The position numbers and the translations under genes were made by a program. Positions 62,707-64,000 of a stretch of DNA of 64,000 bases are shown piece by piece. The stretch lies in the NCBI RefSeq assembly GCF_030644225.1, contig NZ_CP128650.1, forward strand, positions 692,001 to 756,000. Reading direction: 5' to 3'. The stretch's first letter is position 1. Each line of letters begins with the position of its first letter. The notes beneath the pieces were generated by a model. The model worked only from the letters and a program-made list of their open reading frames with translations. It did not search any database and was not told where the DNA came from. The DNA is from Selenomonas dianae. GTDB lineage: Bacteria > Bacillota > Negativicutes > Selenomonadales > Selenomonadaceae.

Positions 62707-64000
62707 AAATCCGGTCGCTCACAATTAACAGCAGCGCCGAGGTCATTGTCAAAATCGTCCGCGAGGTATTGACGCTCTTCAAGGTGGAGATCGTCGGGCG
62801 GACAGGGGAGGCGGATTACGCCCAGCTGTCGGTGGTGAATCGGCAGTCGGGCTGTGAGCCGCCTTCTGTCATGACAGAGGTATTCCTCTTTGCCAATGAC
62901 GGTGCGTGTGAGAAATTCGTATTTTCCGCAGACGGCAAGGCGGACGAAATGCCGCGTGCTGCTGTACATCGCGGCATCAAGCGAAATGTCTACGCATTCT
63001 TTCGCACGCGTTTCGCTTTGGCACCTGCGCCGTGGGGCATTCTCCACGGGGTGCGTCCGACGAAGATTGTCCACCGCTGGCTGCGTGCGGGGATGATCCC
63101 CGAGGAAATCGTTGCGCGTCTCAGCGAGGACTACGATTGCAGCGCGGGTAAGGCACGGCTCATCACGGATGTTGCCGTCCGTCAGCTGCCGTTTCTCGCG
63201 CACAGCGATGCGCGAACGGTGAGCATCTATGTCGGTATTCCGTTCTGCCTCTCGCGCTGCCTCTACTGCTCCTTTCCGTCGAATCTGCTCCCGTCGGAGA
63301 AGAAGCTGCGCACCTTTATGGATGTGCTTGCGCGTGACCTTGCCGCGGCGGCAGAGGATGTGCGGTCACTCGGGCTGACGGTCGAGAGTATTTACATCGG
63401 CGGCGGCACGCCGACCAGTTTGCCGCATGATTTTTTTGCCGAAATGCTCAAAATGGTATATAATGCCTTTTATGGGTCAACGGTTGCGGAGTTCACGGTA
63501 GAGGCAGGTCGCCCCGACAGTATGAGCGCGGAGAAGATTGCAGCGATGAAAGAGCACGCGGTGACGCGCGTGAGTGTCAATCCGCAGTCGATGCAGGCAA
63601 AGACGCTGGAGCGCATCGGGCGGAATCACACACCCGATGATGTTGTGCGTATGGTGCATGAGATCCGCGCGGCATTCGATGTACACATCAATATGGATGT
63701 GATTCTGGGACTGCCGGGGGAAACGGCGGCGGATGTGGCACGGACGATGGCGGCGGTGACGGCACTTGCGCCCGATGACATCACGGTTCATGCACTTGCC
63801 CTCAAGCGCGGCTCGAATCTCAGGCGCAGGATGGAGACGGAGCACGTCGCGCTGCCCTCGGATGCGGAGACCCTGCGCATGAGTGAGGTCGCCGTACGTG
63901 CTGTGGAGGCAGCGGGTTACCGCCCGTACTATCTCTATCGGCAGGGCTATATGAGCGGCGATCTTGAGAATGTCGGCTATGCCCGCGCAGGTGCCGAGAG
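62703..64000 (+). CDS. hemZ: Oxygen-independent coproporphyrinogen dehydrogenase HemZ (partial)
   Basis: The frame opens at GTG 62703, overlapping the fur-family stop, and runs off the right edge (432 codons visible). An N-terminal region of about 165 residues typical of HemZ precedes the radical-SAM domain. That domain carries the cluster motif CLSRCLYCSF (CX3CX2C), IYIGGGTPTSLP and NMDVILGLPGET. The late GYRPYYLYRQGYMSGDLENVGYA is specific to HemZ-like proteins. It acts in heme synthesis or heme-related radical chemistry; family members vary in activity. Coupling to a Fur-type gene suggests an iron/heme link. Confidence 0.9.
   Translation, partial: MKIRSLTINSSAEVIVKIVREVLTLFKVEIVGRTGEADYAQLSVVNRQSGCEPPSVMTEVFLFANDGACEKFVFSADGKADEMPRAAVHRGIKRNVYAFFRTRFALAPAPWGILHGVRPTKIVHRWLRAGMIPEEIVARLSEDYDCSAGKARLITDVAVRQLPFLAHSDARTVSIYVGIPFCLSRCLYCSFPSNLLPSEKKLRTFMDVLARDLAAAAEDVRSLGLTVESIYIGGGTPTSLPHDFFAEMLKMVYNAFYGSTVAEFTVEAGRPDSMSAEKIAAMKEHAVTRVSVNPQSMQAKTLERIGRNHTPDDVVRMVHEIRAAFDVHINMDVILGLPGETAADVARTMAAVTALAPDDITVHALALKRGSNLRRRMETEHVALPSDAETLRMSEVAVRAVEAAGYRPYYLYRQGYMSGDLENVGYARAGAE

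Overview
The window looks like chromosomal DNA from a Gram-negative-type (diderm) Firmicute of the class Negativicutes, most likely the Selenomonas/Centipeda group. Three things point there. The gene order mfd - yabN - hup - divIC - yabR - tilS - hpt - ftsH - birA - coaX - dus is the low-G+C Gram-positive arrangement. Yet the window also carries outer-membrane machinery: ExbB/ExbD/TonB and the C-terminal tail of a beta-barrel protein. Base composition is moderately G+C-rich, with many GTG and TTG starts and strong Shine-Dalgarno sites. The genus is inference. Every gene reads on the + strand except the uraA-rluA pair, so this is probably one leading-strand arm. No rRNA, tRNA, CRISPR array, transposase or prophage was seen, and no gene-free stretch exceeds about 250 bases.

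Layout. 1-14.7 kb: tail of an outer-membrane protein, a TIM-barrel protein, a soluble PAS chemoreceptor, an amino-acid ABC permease/ATPase pair, a DMT exporter, a divergent FtsZ-family protein, an HD hydrolase, glutaminyl-tRNA synthetase, an ArsB/NhaD-type transporter, a DUF1848 protein, a zinc-ribbon protein with a long structured leader, an amino-acid-binding lipoprotein, then uraA-rluA on the - strand. 14.8-24.4 kb: manA, a DUF2156 protein, leuA behind a leader hairpin, uvrC, and a binding protein plus YesM/YesN-type two-component pair. 24.4-28.1 kb: rubredoxin, putP, a glyoxalase-fold protein and two CheX-type proteins.

28.1-48.8 kb is a conserved housekeeping block: ywiB-like DUF1934, argS, rpoE, pyrG, mfd, a yabN-like methylase, hup, SDR, glycolipid glycosyltransferase, divIC, yabR, tilS, hpt, ftsH, a sugar-nucleotide/glycosyltransferase pair, birA, coaX and dus. 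The sporulation genes that sit in this block in Bacillus are absent. 49.0-51.7 kb holds an M18 aminopeptidase and an aminotransferase.

51.7-60.5 kb is the most distinctive region, an iron-acquisition locus: exbB-exbD-tonB, an FTR1 permease, P19, a DUF2318 membrane protein, two FtsX-type permeases, an ABC ATPase and an FMN-binding lipoprotein. TonB would power outer-membrane uptake, P19/FTR1/DUF2318 would bind and move iron across the inner membrane, and the ABC part and flavin lipoprotein would supply an ATP-driven and a redox step. A 162-bp MITE-like element lies inside this locus between FTR1 and P19, with 4-bp flanking repeats. A second, unrelated fold-back element lies after dus, and a degenerate relative of it precedes leuA. 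The window closes with pepD, a Fur-family regulator and the start of hemZ.
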